A stretch of DNA of 64,000 nucleotides from Bacteroidales bacterium (GTDB taxonomy: Bacteria; Bacteroidota; Bacteroidia; Bacteroidales; JAADJA01). Position 1 is the stretch's first letter. Each line of letters begins with the position of its first letter. A program made the position numbers and the translations under genes. The notes beneath the pieces are model-generated. The model made no database searches and was not told where the DNA came from. It saw nothing but the letters and a program-made list of their open reading frames with translations. The stretch is taken from positions 62,001 to 126,000 of the forward strand of contig JAGQVE010000001.1 in NCBI GenBank assembly GCA_020438105.1. Direction: 5' to 3'. Positions 17,526-26,406 of the stretch are shown one piece after another.

Positions 17526-18280
17526 TAATTAAGCTCTTTGTTAAGAATATTTTTAAAGCGGGTATTGCTGATATAATGATCAGCAAGGAGTTTTCCGTTA
17601 TAAACCAAACTATACACACCATAACCCGAAGCGGCCTTGCGGATATCCTCGGATGATTCCATCACAGTTACTTTTAATTCAAGTCTATGCAATTTTGCCG
17701 TTTCCCGCATTTCCTCTACCGATTTAATGAACAACGGGCATTGATTGGCATACACTAAATTTAATCCCTGATAATTTTTAAGATTCTCCTCCCAATTCAG
17801 AAATGCCGGCATCTTTACTTTGAAATCAGTCTTTGCCATTAATACAAACCGGTCTTTTTTAACAACTGTTAGGAAGCCATTTTTTTCAAAAATTGCAGGA
17901 TTGCTCAACCAGGAGCCCTCACTGGAAACGGTGGCAACACCATCCAATCCCTGCGCTTTTGCATCCTTTTCACATTCGGATAATAAAATGGAGCCATAAC
18001 CTTTGCCAAGGTTTTTGTGGGGAAAAACCCACATACAATGAATAAACAGGTAATTTTCGGCGCTTACCGGGCGCCATGCAAACTTGCCCGGCACATATTC
18101 GATAAAACCAACAGTTTCATCTGCAATTTTAAGTAACTTAAGTTTCAAACCCTCTTTGATTCGTTCCTTAAGCCATTCTACTTTTAATTTAAAACCGGGA
18201 TAATTGGGGTCTTTGATGCAAAACAGGCTTTCGTTTGCAGCATTTTCAGGGGTAACCTCTTGAATTTGAAAAGTGCTCAT
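17525..18280 (-). CDS. GNAT family N-acetyltransferase with YoaP-like C-terminal domain
   Basis: A 251-residue protein: an N-terminal GNAT acetyltransferase (about 1-150) and a second small domain (about 170-250). The GNAT core shows FIHCMWVFPHKNLGKGYGSILLSECEK, whose N-L-G-K-G-Y-G loop binds acetyl-CoA. The C-terminal domain has NQCPLFIKSVEEMRETAKL and YGVYSLVYNGKLLADHYIS, the thioredoxin-like YoaP pattern. The acceptor is unknown. It is directly coupled to the SMUG2-like gene. Confidence 0.82.
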   Translation of the reverse strand: MSTFQIQEVTPENAANESLFCIKDPNYPGFKLKVEWLKERIKEGLKLKLLKIADETVGFIEYVPGKFAWRPVSAENYLFIHCMWVFPHKNLGKGYGSILLSECEKDAKAQGLDGVATVSSEGSWLSNPAIFEKNGFLTVVKKDRFVLMAKTDFKVKMPAFLNWEENLKNYQGLNLVYANQCPLFIKSVEEMRETAKLHRLELKVTVMESSEDIRKAASGYGVYSLVYNGKLLADHYISNTRFKNILNKELN

Positions 18281-18319
18281 TTGATTAAATTTTGATCGGT
18301 TAGAAGCCCATTAATATAC

Positions 18320-18343
18320 AAAAAAAGCCGCTTGCGCGGCTTT
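18320..18343 (-). terminator. Intrinsic terminator after the ferritin-like gene
   Basis: AAAGCCGC (18324-18331), loop TTGC, GCGGCTTT (18336-18343): a perfect eight-pair stem. Read on the minus strand it ends in seven T. It lies 17 bases past the stop of the ferritin-like gene and upstream of the GNAT gene, isolating the two. Confidence 0.88.
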
Positions 18344-18359
18344 CAAATATTTAATTTTA

Positions 18360-18863
18360 TCAGAAGGGCCAGAAACTGTTATCGTTCCATACCTGCTCTT
18401 TCAAATCCTCATTGAGCCGATGCAAGAGCCTGTGATGTCCGCTTTCCCACTCAGCCAACATTTCGTAAGTTTCTTTCTCCATGGGATCGGTTGCTTCTTT
18501 GGCACGATCGGAGTAAATTTTTACAGCACGTGTTTCAAAATCCATGGCGGCAGAAATGGCAGCAGCTTCAAAACTGGCTGCAGTGATCTCCTTTTTAATA
18601 TCATCCGAAAGGATTTTTAAAACCGTTTCTTCATTGGGGTCTTCCTCATACTGATCCGGTTTCACAAATTTATGATCCTGGTTGTAAGCCTTAAACTGTT
18701 TTGCAAGGAACTTAATGTGCTCATCTTCTTCCTCGGCCATCATGGTAAATATCTTTTTGGCAGCCTGACTCCGGCTTTGCTCTGCCACATTGCTGTAAAA
18801 TGCTTTTCCCCGCTTTTCGAGCAGGATCGCTTCTTTTAAAATATCGGTGGGTGACTTTGACAT
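18360..18863 (-). CDS. Ferritin-like / rubrerythrin-type diiron domain protein
   Basis: A 167-residue four-helix ferritin-like protein. Glu and His positions of a diiron site are present: E in KEAILLEKRGKAFYSNVAEQ (helix 1), AEEEDEHIKFL (E-x-x-H, helix 2), E in DFETRAVKIYSDRA (helix 3) and AEWESGHHRLL (helix 4, E-x-x-H). There is no rubredoxin domain, so it is an erythrin-type half. Likely role is peroxide reduction or iron handling in the cytoplasm. It is a single-gene unit with its own terminator. Confidence 0.85.
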   Translation of the reverse strand: MSKSPTDILKEAILLEKRGKAFYSNVAEQSRSQAAKKIFTMMAEEEDEHIKFLAKQFKAYNQDHKFVKPDQYEEDPNEETVLKILSDDIKKEITAASFEAAAISAAMDFETRAVKIYSDRAKEATDPMEKETYEMLAEWESGHHRLLHRLNEDLKEQVWNDNSFWPF

Positions 18864-18985
18864 ATCTGTAATTTTTTATTCACTGTAATTATCCCTGCAA
18901 ATTTAAATAAACCATTCATTAAATCCCTTTTAATTCGCAAGGAATTTAGCCTGTGAACATAATTGTGAATAATTCTAAATAAGAG

Positions 18986-19018
18986 TTTATTTTGAGGGCC
19001 GTCAATTGTATAATTTTG
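18986..19018 (+). promoter_or_regulatory. Promoter of the phosphotransferase-RapZ gene
   Basis: TAATTTTG at 19011-19018 fits TAnnTTTG, with TTTA at 18986-18989 as a -33 element 21 bases upstream. It is 19 bases before the GTG start and supports that start. Confidence 0.5.
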
Positions 19019-19037
19019 TTTTACAAACGTACAGCTT

Positions 19038-20462
19038 GTGGAAAACAATTCGACAGATCGGTTAAAGAAATTATTTGTTCAACATTATGGTAATCCGCCG
19101 GAAAAGATCATAAAAATCAAAACAGCCGGTTCGAACCGAAGTTATTTTAGGCTAATCGGAAAGGGACACAGCGTTATTGGAACAATTGGTGAAGACTTGT
19201 TGGAGTCGGAGGCTTTTCAATACCTTACAGATCATTTCCACGAATTGAAAATACCTGTCCCCGAAATTGTGATCAAAAGCGATGATGGAAATTTTTACTT
19301 GCAGGAAGACCTGGGAGATAATGCCCTATTTGACCTTGTTTTAAAAGCTGATCTTTCAAAGGATATATCTACTGAGATCGAAGGTTTATACAAAAAAACG
19401 CTCGAAAATTTAATTCGTTTTCAGCTTGAAGGATCCGAAGGACTTGATTTTAACAAATGTTACCCACGACATGCGTTCGACCGGCAATCGATGCAATGGG
19501 ATTTAAATTATTTCAAATACTATTTCCTCCGACCAACCGGTATAAACTACAATGAGCAACGCCTGGAAACTGATTTTCAATTGCTGATGGATTACCTGCT
19601 TGAGGCGCCCTCAGTTTATTTTATGTACCGTGATTTTCAAGCACGAAATATCATGATCCGCAATGGAGAGCCCTGGTTTATCGACTATCAGGGCGGGCGA
19701 AAAGGGCCACTACAGTACGACCTGGCATCGCTGCTGTTTCAGGCAAAAGCTAATCTGCCAACGGCCTTTAGAGAAAAAATGCTGCAATTTTATCTGGATC
19801 AACTGGAGCTACGAATTGAAGTCGACCGGGAAACCTTTATCAGTTATTATTATGGATTTGTTCTTTTGCGGTTACTTCAGGTTTTGGGTGCATATGGGTA
19901 TCGTGGATATTTTGAGCAAAAACCTCATTTTATAGAAAGTACAGTGTTTGCAATTGCAAATCTTGCATGGTTTGTTGAAAATATAACATTGCCGGTCAAC
20001 CTGCCTGAGCTTCAGCATTGTTTTGGGCAAATGCTACAAAAATCTGAAAGCTCAAAGCGGGAAGGTCTCACAGTTGAAATTAACTCTTTCTCCTATAAAA
20101 AATCAGGGATTCCAAAAGATAAAAGCGGGCATGGCGGAGGGTTTGTATTTGATTGCAGGGCTTTGCCCAATCCGGGGAGATATGCTGAATATAAACAGCT
20201 TTCTGGAAAAGATCAGCCAGTCATCGACTTTTTGCAAAGGGAGCCGGCTGTTCATGACTTCCTGGAACATATTTACAAGATCATTGATCCGGCCATTGAA
20301 AATTACCTGGAAAGAGGCTTTGACTATTTAAGCATCAATTTTGGCTGCACCGGGGGTCAGCACCGGTCAGTTTATTGTGCCGAAAACCTTTATAAACATC
20401 TTAAGGAAAAGTACAACATTCATCTTTCACTTTGCCATAAAATGGAACCCTGGCAAGATTAA
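19038..20462 (+). CDS. Phosphotransferase fused to a RapZ C-terminal domain
   Basis: A 474-residue fusion. The N-terminal part (about 1-330) is an aminoglycoside-phosphotransferase/choline-kinase-like fold: catalytic YRDFQARNIMIRNGEPWFID with the D-x-x-x-x-N motif and IDYQGGRKGPLQYDLASLL for metal binding. Among known relatives is AmgK, the anomeric MurNAc/GlcNAc kinase. The C-terminal part (about 345-470) matches the RapZ/YvcJ C-terminal domain: FSYKKSGIP, GGGFVFDCRALPNPGR, INFGCTGGQHRSV with C-T-G-G-x-H-R-S. It starts with GTG; no upstream ATG is in frame. It stands alone, without a neighbouring MurU-type nucleotidyltransferase. Confidence 0.9.
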   Translation: MENNSTDRLKKLFVQHYGNPPEKIIKIKTAGSNRSYFRLIGKGHSVIGTIGEDLLESEAFQYLTDHFHELKIPVPEIVIKSDDGNFYLQEDLGDNALFDLVLKADLSKDISTEIEGLYKKTLENLIRFQLEGSEGLDFNKCYPRHAFDRQSMQWDLNYFKYYFLRPTGINYNEQRLETDFQLLMDYLLEAPSVYFMYRDFQARNIMIRNGEPWFIDYQGGRKGPLQYDLASLLFQAKANLPTAFREKMLQFYLDQLELRIEVDRETFISYYYGFVLLRLLQVLGAYGYRGYFEQKPHFIESTVFAIANLAWFVENITLPVNLPELQHCFGQMLQKSESSKREGLTVEINSFSYKKSGIPKDKSGHGGGFVFDCRALPNPGRYAEYKQLSGKDQPVIDFLQREPAVHDFLEHIYKIIDPAIENYLERGFDYLSINFGCTGGQHRSVYCAENLYKHLKEKYNIHLSLCHKMEPWQD

Positions 20463-20750
20463 TTCATTATAGCAAAGCTTTATAAGCACGGGAACAAAAT
20501 TGCCAGAATAACACAACCCTTCAATTGAAACTTGTTCCGGATCAAAAGGATTTACACCCTTCCCTTTATTGAGAAAAGCATCCACGGACTGATTTATCCA
20601 TTCGGGAAGCTGAACTCCAAACTCAATTTTATTAAACTGCGCCACGGTATCAGCAGGACCTAAAATACTCACATTAACTTGCGAAAAGGAACTTAAAAAA
20701 AGCAAAACTAACAACAAAGATATAAGAGTCTTCGTGTACAACCTGATCAT
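20427..20750 (-). CDS. Short exported protein, probably a truncated remnant of a larger secreted protein
   Basis: From the ATG at 20750 the frame gives 107 residues: signal peptide MIRLYTKTLISLLLVLLFLS, then SQVNVSILGPADTVAQF and LPEWINQSVDAFLNKGKG, VNPFDPEQVSIEG. The last phrases recall, from memory, the N-terminal Ig-like part of large secreted Bacteroidota proteins, which would continue for hundreds of residues. Here it runs out after about 75 mature residues, and its final 12 codons lie antisense inside the 3' end of the phosphotransferase-RapZ gene. I infer a gene cut down by deletion; expression is uncertain. Confidence 0.45.
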   Translation of the reverse strand: MIRLYTKTLISLLLVLLFLSSFSQVNVSILGPADTVAQFNKIEFGVQLPEWINQSVDAFLNKGKGVNPFDPEQVSIEGLCYSGNFVPVLIKLCYNELILPGFHFMAK

Positions 20751-20893
20751 AAAATGAAGCATTAAATTTGAAAACAATGGAATTAAAAATAAAATTCCCC
20801 GATACTCAAAAATAACCAAATTAACAATGCAGCTGTTCTTTTTGCAGGGTTAAGATTACATCGTATTAATGAGCCATGATTTCTTTTTATTGC

Positions 20894-20901
20894 TATTTTC
20901 G
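20894..20901 (+). promoter_or_regulatory. Probable -7 element of hutI
   Basis: TATTTTCG matches TAnnTTTG at seven of eight positions, 17 bases before the hutI ATG. The -33 element is not obvious. Confidence 0.3.
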
Positions 20902-20918
20902 CATGAAATCGAAAAACA

Positions 20919-22163
20919 ATGTCGTCAATCCTGATTACCAACATAAAAAAACTGGTTTCAACCGAGGAGAATCCTCCAAAATGGAAAGCAGGAAAGGATA
21001 TGTCAAAACTTCCTTCACTGGAAAATTCATTTTTATATATTATTAATGATAAAATTGCCGAGTATGGAACCATGAGCAATATCCGTGCTGAATTTCAACA
21101 AGCAAGCAAAATCATTGATGCTTCGGGTAAAATGGTTTTCCCGGCCTTTTGCGATTCGCACACGCACCTGCTGTACCCTGCCAGTCGCGAAATTGAATAT
21201 GTGGATAAAATTAAAGGACTAACCTACGAAGAAATTGCCAAACGCGGAGGTGGTATTTTAAATACAGCTCAAAAGATGAAGCAAACTACCGTTGCCGAGT
21301 TAGTTGATTCAGCGCTGGAACGGCTTGATGAGATCAAAAAATTCGGGACCGGCGCAGTTGAGATAAAAAGCGGCTATGGACTTGACACCGAGGAAGAACT
21401 CAAAATGCTTTATGCCATCCGTAAGCTTAAGGAGCAATCTCCCCTGACAATTAAAGCTACATTTTTGGGAGCCCACAGCATTCCGGCTGAATACCGCGGT
21501 AAGCAGGAAAAATATGTCGATATTGTGGTTAATGAAATGATCCCCTTAGTTGCTGGCGAAGGCCTGGCCGACTATGTTGATGTATTTTGTGATAAAGGAT
21601 TTTTTACGGTTGAAGATACCGACAGGATTTTAGCCGCTGGTGTTAATCATGGCTTGATCCCGAAAATCCACGCCAATGAATTGGATTATTCGGGGGGTAT
21701 TCAGGTAGGCGTTAAGCATAACGCACTTTCAGTGGATCATCTTGAGTATACTGGTGATTCGGAAATTGAAGCCTTGTTGGGCTCCGGAACAATGCCAACC
21801 ATTTTACCAGGAGCGGCATTTTTCCTGAACATGCCTTATGCTCCGGCGCGTAAAATGATCGATGCAGGTTTGCCTGTTGCCATGGCCTCCGATTTTAACC
21901 CTGGCTCCTCCCCTTCGGGCAATATGCAATTGATTTTGAGTATGGCAAGTGTTTTATATAAACTCACACCCGAAGAGGCAATCAATGCCTGCACAATTAA
22001 CACGGCTTACGCCATGGGACTGGAAAAAGAACTGGGGACTATTAGCAAAGGCAAAAAAGCAAATGTTTTTATAACCAAAGAAATACCTACGGTGGAGTAT
22101 TTGCCATACTATTATGGCGCTAATAAAATTGAAAGCATAATATTAAACGGGCAAATCGCCTGA
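20919..22163 (+). CDS. hutI: Imidazolonepropionase
   Basis: Third enzyme of histidine degradation: hydrolyses 4-imidazolone-5-propanoate to formiminoglutamate. The 414 residues are the normal length for this amidohydrolase. Metal and substrate motifs in order: FCDSHTHLLYPASRE (HxH, about residue 78-80), GGGILNTAQKMK, TGAVEIKSGYGLD, HSIPAEYRG, IHANELDYSGG, SVDHLEYTG, PGAAFFLN and ASDFNPGSSPS. It makes the substrate of FtcD (encoded at 14.9-16.6 kb), but the two are not in one operon; hutH and hutU are not in the window. Confidence 0.95.
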   Translation: MSSILITNIKKLVSTEENPPKWKAGKDMSKLPSLENSFLYIINDKIAEYGTMSNIRAEFQQASKIIDASGKMVFPAFCDSHTHLLYPASREIEYVDKIKGLTYEEIAKRGGGILNTAQKMKQTTVAELVDSALERLDEIKKFGTGAVEIKSGYGLDTEEELKMLYAIRKLKEQSPLTIKATFLGAHSIPAEYRGKQEKYVDIVVNEMIPLVAGEGLADYVDVFCDKGFFTVEDTDRILAAGVNHGLIPKIHANELDYSGGIQVGVKHNALSVDHLEYTGDSEIEALLGSGTMPTILPGAAFFLNMPYAPARKMIDAGLPVAMASDFNPGSSPSGNMQLILSMASVLYKLTPEEAINACTINTAYAMGLEKELGTISKGKKANVFITKEIPTVEYLPYYYGANKIESIILNGQIA

Positions 22164-22174
22164 TTGGATTGTTT

Positions 22175-22546
22175 TTACGAATTACTTGTTAGCCACGCTA
22201 CAGCATCATCCCGGTTTGTGAATACCTTTACATCAAATCCCCTGTTTTGGGAAACGGTTTCATAAAAAACCATTAAGGCTGCCGAATCAGGAAGTTCAGG
22301 TAAAAGGATGGCTTCTTTCCAGCCTTCACCTATTCCAAGTTTTTGGTACATTTTAACCAATTCATAAGCATCAATCGGTGTGGTGGAATTGTCCAATTCG
22401 CGGGTATCAGTAAGAAAACGTGAAATTCCTGATTTGATCGCAAGTTCGATATTAGCTTTTACGTTTTTAATCAACTCCATTGGCTTTACTGCACCCGAAT
22501 AAATTACTTCAAGAATTTTCTCTTCTTTATGGATTTTTTGGATCAT
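22175..22546 (-). CDS. SpoIIAA/STAS-like small protein
   Basis: About 123 residues from the ATG at 22546 (MIQKIHKEEKILEVIYSG). The alternation of strands and helices (ILEVIYSGAVKP, SRFLTDTRELDN, WKEAILLPEL, FDVKVFTNRDDAVAWL) resembles the SpoIIAA-like/STAS fold, which often occurs as a single domain in Bacteroidota with no assigned function. There is no signal peptide. It converges with hutI, 12 bases away. An extended start at 22567 is possible. Confidence 0.6.
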   Translation of the reverse strand: MIQKIHKEEKILEVIYSGAVKPMELIKNVKANIELAIKSGISRFLTDTRELDNSTTPIDAYELVKMYQKLGIGEGWKEAILLPELPDSAALMVFYETVSQNRGFDVKVFTNRDDAVAWLTSNS

Positions 22547-22667
22547 GGTTTTGACAAATTTCCTCAAAGTTAAGGTTTTTCAAAATCCGGAAACCTGAAA
22601 ACCAAAATAGTTTATTTCTTGCTTTTTAAAATTAGGTTCCTAAAATCCTATGTAGAAACCGTGTAAA

Positions 22668-23249
22668 TTAATCTTCATTTTTCATTGACTTAAGCAAATC
22701 AATTAAAGGAACCAATTCAGCGGAATTTTTTCTTTTTCTTTTTTGAATGGCTTTGTAAAAGAAAAAAATGAGAAGACCCGAAATTGTTAAGTGAATTAAA
22801 AACCGGACTTCAATATCAAGATTTTCGATCGCCTCTAAATAACCGATGTTTATTCCCGCCAGTAAAAGAAAGGCATAAATCCACATGTACCTGGAGGTAA
22901 TCAACATTTTCCGATTGAGTTTTGAAATATGATGTTGGATAAATTCTGAATTGTTAAACTGAGCATCATTTTCAATCTTTGAGAATTTTGTTTTATGCAT
23001 TTGCCACAGTATCATTAACATTCCAAACGCAGCAAACAGCAATGCAAACAAAAAATAAGCACTCCCAAAAACCGGAAGCAAAATCATTAAAAGAACAATT
23101 GTTAAGGGCAGCGAAAACCACAAAATAAGCCTTTCATGCCTTGACCGGGATTCCGCCTGATTTAATTTGGTGATAAGCATGTCGGCATCCGGCAGGTGCA
23201 CTTTTTTATGATGCCACAATTCCTGAAGTGATTTAATTGATTGATCCAT
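22668..23249 (-). CDS. Membrane protein coupled to an ECF sigma factor (possible anti-sigma role)
   Basis: A 193-residue protein with four hydrophobic helices arranged as two hairpins (about 40-62, 66-85, 119-137, 143-165). A short cytoplasmic N-terminus (SLQELWHHKKVHLP) and a Lys/Arg-rich tail flank them. The gene overlaps the upstream sigma-factor gene by 17 bases, so they are translationally coupled. That position is where anti-sigma factors sit, but I see no zinc-binding ZAS motif, so the regulatory role is inference. Confidence 0.6.
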   Translation of the reverse strand: MDQSIKSLQELWHHKKVHLPDADMLITKLNQAESRSRHERLILWFSLPLTIVLLMILLPVFGSAYFLFALLFAAFGMLMILWQMHKTKFSKIENDAQFNNSEFIQHHISKLNRKMLITSRYMWIYAFLLLAGINIGYLEAIENLDIEVRFLIHLTISGLLIFFFYKAIQKRKRKNSAELVPLIDLLKSMKNED

Positions 23250-23739
23250 CGTTCATTTTTTTAAAAAGTACTTTTTTAATCCTGCTAATTTTCACCCCTA
23301 CATTCGTCGCAGAAAGACCGGTAATATCAGCTATTTCGGAGTATGAGCAATCATCAAGCAAAAGACTTATAATAATCCGGTCAATCTTTTTCAGCACATT
23401 TATGGCTTCATAAAGCCGGTTAATTTGCTGTTCTTGTTCCTGTTGGTTGTCGTCAATGTGCAAGACTGAGGCGTTTTGTTCAAACTCATTTACGCGCTGT
23501 TTTTGCCTATCTCGGCGTGTTACATAAAGAAGGGCAGTATTGGTTGCAATGCGATAAATCCAGGTTTGAATATTGCTTTCATGGCGGAAATTTTCAAGGT
23601 TATTCCAAACCTTTACAAAGATCTCTTGCAGCAGATCATCAGCATCAGCCCTGTTACCTGTAAAACCCAGGCAAAGTCTGTAAACTTTCTCCTTGGCCTG
23701 AGTATAAACCGCTTTAAATATTGCTTCTTTATTCTGCAT
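23233..23739 (-). CDS. ECF-type RNA polymerase sigma factor
   Basis: A 168-residue group IV sigma factor. Region 2 (about 10-85) shows ADDLLQEIFVKVWNNLENF and NIQTWIYRIATNTALLYVTRR. Region 4 (about 110-160) shows IISLLLDDCSYSEIADITGLSATNVGVKISRIKK with the helix-turn-helix. It overlaps the hydrolase gene upstream by 11 bases and the membrane-protein gene downstream by 17 bases, so hydrolase, sigma factor and membrane protein form one operon. Its target genes are not identifiable here. Confidence 0.92.
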   Translation of the reverse strand: MQNKEAIFKAVYTQAKEKVYRLCLGFTGNRADADDLLQEIFVKVWNNLENFRHESNIQTWIYRIATNTALLYVTRRDRQKQRVNEFEQNASVLHIDDNQQEQEQQINRLYEAINVLKKIDRIIISLLLDDCSYSEIADITGLSATNVGVKISRIKKVLFKKMNDGSIN

Positions 23740-24604
23740 CCAGAAATGACTTTACCTGAAGATCAAACCAATCCGGCTCATCAAGCATAATGAAATGTTT
23801 GGCATTTTCAGCAATCAAAATTTTACACTGGGGCGCATTGGCATATTGGTTTTCAAAGGTAGTTAAAACCATTTCTTTAGTAACACCAAAATCGCGGGCA
23901 CCGGCCCAACTGCCGATCACGAGCATTGGAACATCTATCTGCGGAAGCTGGTTTCTTAAATCGGTGGTCATAAGTTCAAACATGGCCTGCCCTATCGTTG
24001 CCCTGTTGGAATTCAAAGTCCAGCCTAAAATCTCTTCCACCAGACCTGGTTTCGATACCATGGTTTGGATTGCAAATCGCTGCTGAAGCTCAAATATACT
24101 ATCAACAGAATTTTCAATCATTTGCCGCATCAACTTAGCCTGCGTTATAATTTCTTCCTCTTTTGCATACGGATTTAAGGCATGCACCATGTCGGGATAG
24201 GAATCCACGATGATGAGCTTTTCTATCTTTTCAGGGATCTGTGCAGCCACCATCATCGCTAACGCCCCACCTAAGCTATGACCGATGAGTATCGGCTTCG
24301 AATCAAAAGAATTTGCGATAAATACATTGAGTTCATCTGCAAGTTTTGGCAAATAACATGTATCCGTGTCTATGGGCTGTTGGCCAGCAAAACCGGGTAA
24401 AGTGATAACAATGCAAGTATATTCCGAATTTAATTTCTCAACCACATTATTCCAAACTTCGCCCGAACAACCTAATCCGGGAATAAGCAGAATTGGCTTA
24501 CCAGCGCCAGATTTTTCAATTTTAAAGGAATAGGAATTCGTTTTTTGAGCATATAGACTTGTCGCCAAAACTATGGTAGTTAAAATAATTGCTGTTCTTT
24601 TCAT
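23729..24604 (-). CDS. Exported alpha/beta hydrolase
   Basis: A 291-residue alpha/beta-hydrolase with signal peptide MKRTAIILTTIVLATSLYAQ, so probably periplasmic. Oxyanion region LLIPGLGCSGEVWNNVV, nucleophile elbow IGHSLGGALAMMVA (Ser of G-x-S-x-G), acid near DVPMLVIGSWAGARD, and catalytic His in NAKHFIMLDEPDWF. The substrate is unknown; esterase or lactonase activity fits. Being co-transcribed with an ECF sigma factor suggests an envelope-related function. Confidence 0.88.
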   Translation of the reverse strand: MKRTAIILTTIVLATSLYAQKTNSYSFKIEKSGAGKPILLIPGLGCSGEVWNNVVEKLNSEYTCIVITLPGFAGQQPIDTDTCYLPKLADELNVFIANSFDSKPILIGHSLGGALAMMVAAQIPEKIEKLIIVDSYPDMVHALNPYAKEEEIITQAKLMRQMIENSVDSIFELQQRFAIQTMVSKPGLVEEILGWTLNSNRATIGQAMFELMTTDLRNQLPQIDVPMLVIGSWAGARDFGVTKEMVLTTFENQYANAPQCKILIAENAKHFIMLDEPDWFDLQVKSFLDAE

Positions 24605-24675
24605 CGTAAATAAGTTTTAAATTTACGTTTTAGATCAGCAAACAGGTAATTTATTACGGTTTCAGAAAAAAAAAT

Positions 24676-26391
24676 TTAAAAGGAATAGGTAACACCCAGC
24701 AATACATTAAAACGATATGATGGATAATTATTCCAAAGGTATTGTCGTTGCGACAGCAGATTATTCATACTTATAAATCCTGACAGTGCCTGGTTATATC
24801 GGTATTCAACTCCCAGGTTAACATCCGTAAAGCCCTTGATCTTTTGTGCCACCACCTTAATCTCATCATTGGCATCGGTTTCATATAATTTTGCATAAGA
24901 ACTGCTCCTGTTCAGGATTTCAAGTCGCAGCAATATCTTTTCCTGCATGGTGTATTCCGTTGCAAGCTTGAGCTCCAGTCCGGGTTTGTGCCAGGCCTTG
25001 TCCTCATTATCCAGGAAATAATTATTGTACTGCCCGCTTAAAATTGCATTGAATTTACTTTTATAATGAAATCCGAATTCAGCCAGCAGGCGGGTATATT
25101 TCACGCGATCGTAAATTACCGTGAACTGATTATTCAAACCCGGCGCTATAACCGAAGCCGTGTCATTTACAAACAAAGGCATATCAGAAATGGTGGAGTT
25201 CATAAAACTCACGTTGTAATCGAGGTATTTTGTAATACGGCCTTTGAGGCCACCAAACTGACGGCTTTTATAGTTAGTAAACTGCTTTGGCAATGCCGAA
25301 TTGATAAAAGGATTTTCATCGCTGAATGAGCGCAGGGAGTTTTGCTCCATGCGGCCGTCAATGCCCGCATAGGTAATTAAATAATCTTCCACAACCTTAA
25401 CCTCCAGCCGCAATTCGGGATATACATGTACCGACACCCCGGAATCGGATTGTATGGCTGTGTTTACGCCTACCCTGAACAAATACTGATCAAACTGCAA
25501 ACTATAATAAGGAGCAATAGTGGTGAGTCCGGAATTAAAGGATCCGTTGATCGTATCATTATTCAAATAAAAATTAACATCGCCGTTGAGTCCTAACTTT
25601 TCCATTTCGGAGAAGCTGAAGAATTCCATTTTTTTATCCAGGTCGAGCATGAAATGGATATTATGTTCGGTGGATTCGGCCCGGTCGAACAGATAGTAAT
25701 AGTTGAAACCAATATTATGGTGCAGCGACTGCTCGCGTGTGTAATTACTTTCAAAGGCAGTGTTTACGCCAAACAAGGTATAGTTTTGTTTAATGTCCTT
25801 CTTTTCTAAATCCAATTCGGGGAAATCATCGGGGCGGTAGCCGTAAAAATGATATCCATCCCGTTTGACAAAAACATCAGCTGAAAAGGTGTGCTTTTTC
25901 AGGAATTTTTTACCATAAAAATCAACGCTGGAATGGCTGTTGCCGGGATAAGCGAAATCTTTGATCTTACCCGAATGTGAAATATGTTTGATGTGAACGC
26001 CAAATGCATTTTTCTTTGAGCGGAGTTTATTGGCAAAAAACTCGATGTAGGGTGTTCCGTAGTTTCCAAAACCAGCCCGTATGTAATTTTTATAAAGTTT
26101 CGAAACGCTTTCGCCCTCAATCCGGGCAGGAACGATGGGTTCAAGTTGCGCCGGAAGTGAAAGTGTTTTTTCAATAGGCTCATAGTTAAACTTCGGTTTT
26201 TCCAGCTTCTCGTCCGGAATCCGTGGGGAAATATTGATCTTAAACGCATCCGAAACAGTGGGCTGGTAAGGGGCCACCACGGTGATCTCCTCGTTGTCGT
26301 TCACCTCCTGGCTAAACAAACTTACAGAAGATAAAAGCAAGCAAGTCAGCAGGAATAAACTTATGTTGATATGATTGATCTTATTTTTCAT
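24676..26391 (-). CDS. TonB-dependent-receptor-like outer membrane beta-barrel protein
   Basis: About 571 residues from the ATG at 26391 (an ATG at 26400 is also in frame). Signal peptide (LFLLTCLLLSSVSLFSQ), then a periplasmic linker EITVVAPYQPTVSDAFKI with a repeating ARIPDEKLEKP-type stretch. About 450 residues of amphipathic strands follow, ending in an aromatic residue (VLLGVTYSF), the outer-membrane barrel hallmark. No plug domain or TonB box is recognisable. It begins 15 bases after the TPR protein gene on the same strand, and this TPR/barrel pairing recurs across Bacteroidota, so a joint envelope function is likely. Confidence 0.75.
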   Translation of the reverse strand: MKNKINHINISLFLLTCLLLSSVSLFSQEVNDNEEITVVAPYQPTVSDAFKINISPRIPDEKLEKPKFNYEPIEKTLSLPAQLEPIVPARIEGESVSKLYKNYIRAGFGNYGTPYIEFFANKLRSKKNAFGVHIKHISHSGKIKDFAYPGNSHSSVDFYGKKFLKKHTFSADVFVKRDGYHFYGYRPDDFPELDLEKKDIKQNYTLFGVNTAFESNYTREQSLHHNIGFNYYYLFDRAESTEHNIHFMLDLDKKMEFFSFSEMEKLGLNGDVNFYLNNDTINGSFNSGLTTIAPYYSLQFDQYLFRVGVNTAIQSDSGVSVHVYPELRLEVKVVEDYLITYAGIDGRMEQNSLRSFSDENPFINSALPKQFTNYKSRQFGGLKGRITKYLDYNVSFMNSTISDMPLFVNDTASVIAPGLNNQFTVIYDRVKYTRLLAEFGFHYKSKFNAILSGQYNNYFLDNEDKAWHKPGLELKLATEYTMQEKILLRLEILNRSSSYAKLYETDANDEIKVVAQKIKGFTDVNLGVEYRYNQALSGFISMNNLLSQRQYLWNNYPSYRFNVLLGVTYSF

Positions 26392-26406
26392 TGTACTCAT
26401 CTCCCT

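Noticed and set aside
20427..20429. Second Sec codon (TGA ending the truncated gene at 20427)
   Set aside because: Reading past it continues only antisense to the kinase-RapZ gene and soon meets another stop; no SECIS-like hairpin.
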